Below are positions 63,847 to 64,000 of a stretch of DNA of 64,000 bases, in pieces. How positions within the stretch are numbered: the first letter of the stretch is position 1; every line of letters starts with the position of its first letter. The stretch is taken from NCBI RefSeq assembly GCF_022180385.2, contig NZ_BQME02000002.1:1054001-1118000 (forward strand), read 5' to 3'. This stretch comes from Paenibacillus sp. L3-i20. Its GTDB lineage: Bacteria > Bacillota > Bacilli > Paenibacillales > Paenibacillaceae. Under the pieces are notes generated by a model. That model saw only the letters and a program-made list of their open reading frames with translations. It did no database searches and had not been told where the DNA came from. Made by a program: the position numbers and the translations under genes.

Positions 63847-63888
63847 CTCAAGTTGTCTTTACTTCTTTACTTCTTCACTTCTCTTTAC
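63847..63888. repeat. Short imperfect tandem repeat
   Basis: Copies of TTTACTTC/TTCACTTC (complement GAAGTAAA) run from the scaffold stop to the decoration leader. Probably low-complexity leader sequence. Confidence 0.5.
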
Positions 63889-64000
63889 GGGCCTTCTGAC
63901 TTGATACCTACGCTGGAAAGCATGGCTGCCAACGCGGCGTCTTCTTTGGACTTATTAGCAGGCTTACCACCACTAGCCCCTCCACCAGGTGTCTTCCCGG
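63885..64000 (-). CDS. Putative scaffold protein, C-terminal end (partial)
   Basis: The last 38 codons of a gene entering from the right edge: Gly-rich GKTPGGGASGGKPANK, then a helical SKEDAALAAMLSSVG and stop. A charged, glycine-linked C-terminal helix directly before the decoration gene is what scaffold proteins have. No more can be read. Confidence 0.5.
   Translation of the reverse strand, partial: GKTPGGGASGGKPANKSKEDAALAAMLSSVGIKSEGP

Larger units (their letters stand above)
41713..64000 (-). mobile_element. PBSX-like contractile-tailed prophage, partial
   Basis: Continuous late gene order scaffold, capsid, connectors, sheath, tube, chaperone, tape measure, baseplate, fibre, holin, lysin, then accessory genes to the attachment site, all on the minus strand except one. 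Sheath and tube show a myovirus-type tail. Frames are open and complete, so no sign of decay in this half. Terminase, portal, integrase, repressor and replication genes are expected beyond 64 kb. Confidence 0.92.

Overview
The window looks like a chromosomal segment of a low-to-moderate GC, spore-former-type Firmicute, most probably Paenibacillaceae. This is judged from gene content, strong AGGAGG-type ribosome sites, SigA-type promoters and CGAAC-N4-GTTYG LexA boxes; no rRNA was available to confirm it. About 41.7 kb is host chromosome. The remaining 22.3 kb is the late half of a contractile-tailed (PBSX-like) prophage that runs off the right edge.

Host part. 1-5.9 kb: MoxR ATPase / DUF58 / DUF4129 operon behind a ChbG-like deacetylase, plus a MOSC protein. 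6-10 kb: APC permease, ABC ATPase divergent from a 74-aa protein whose promoter is bracketed by two LexA boxes, and a HAD hydrolase. 10-18 kb: topB with a membrane protein, gltD, folA-thyA and an acyl-CoA thioesterase. 18-23 kb: the complete pyruvate dehydrogenase operon pdhABCD under a clear SigA promoter. 23-28 kb: esterase, LMW tyrosine phosphatase, TRIC-type channel, thiN and a MutS2-like ATPase without Smr domain. About 28.0-28.25 kb: an unassigned, rod-shaped RNA gene with its own promoter and terminator. 28-41.2 kb: BCCT transporter, two GNATs and a carbon-nitrogen hydrolase, a two-component system, a Ser/Thr kinase fused to a degenerate MinD-like domain, an FtsJ-type methyltransferase, an Fpg/Nei homologue, a HAD-IIA phosphatase and mrfB.

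Prophage part. The element interrupts the 3' part of mrfA (yprA), the helicase partner of mrfB in mitomycin-lesion repair, leaving only the zinc-binding C-terminus beside intact mrfB. Reading from the right edge downwards (all minus strand): scaffold fragment, decoration protein, major capsid, head-tail connectors, sheath, tube, tail chaperone with a classic A AAA AAC -1 frameshift site, tape measure, LysM and baseplate proteins, tail fibre, holin pair and M23 lysin. Between lysin and attachment site lies a block of small accessory genes (many zinc-ribbon-like, two groups with their own promoters), an XRE regulator and the only plus-strand phage gene. Integrase, immunity and packaging genes must lie beyond 64 kb.

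No tRNA, rRNA or CRISPR array was recognised. Family names come from sequence memory, not from a search.
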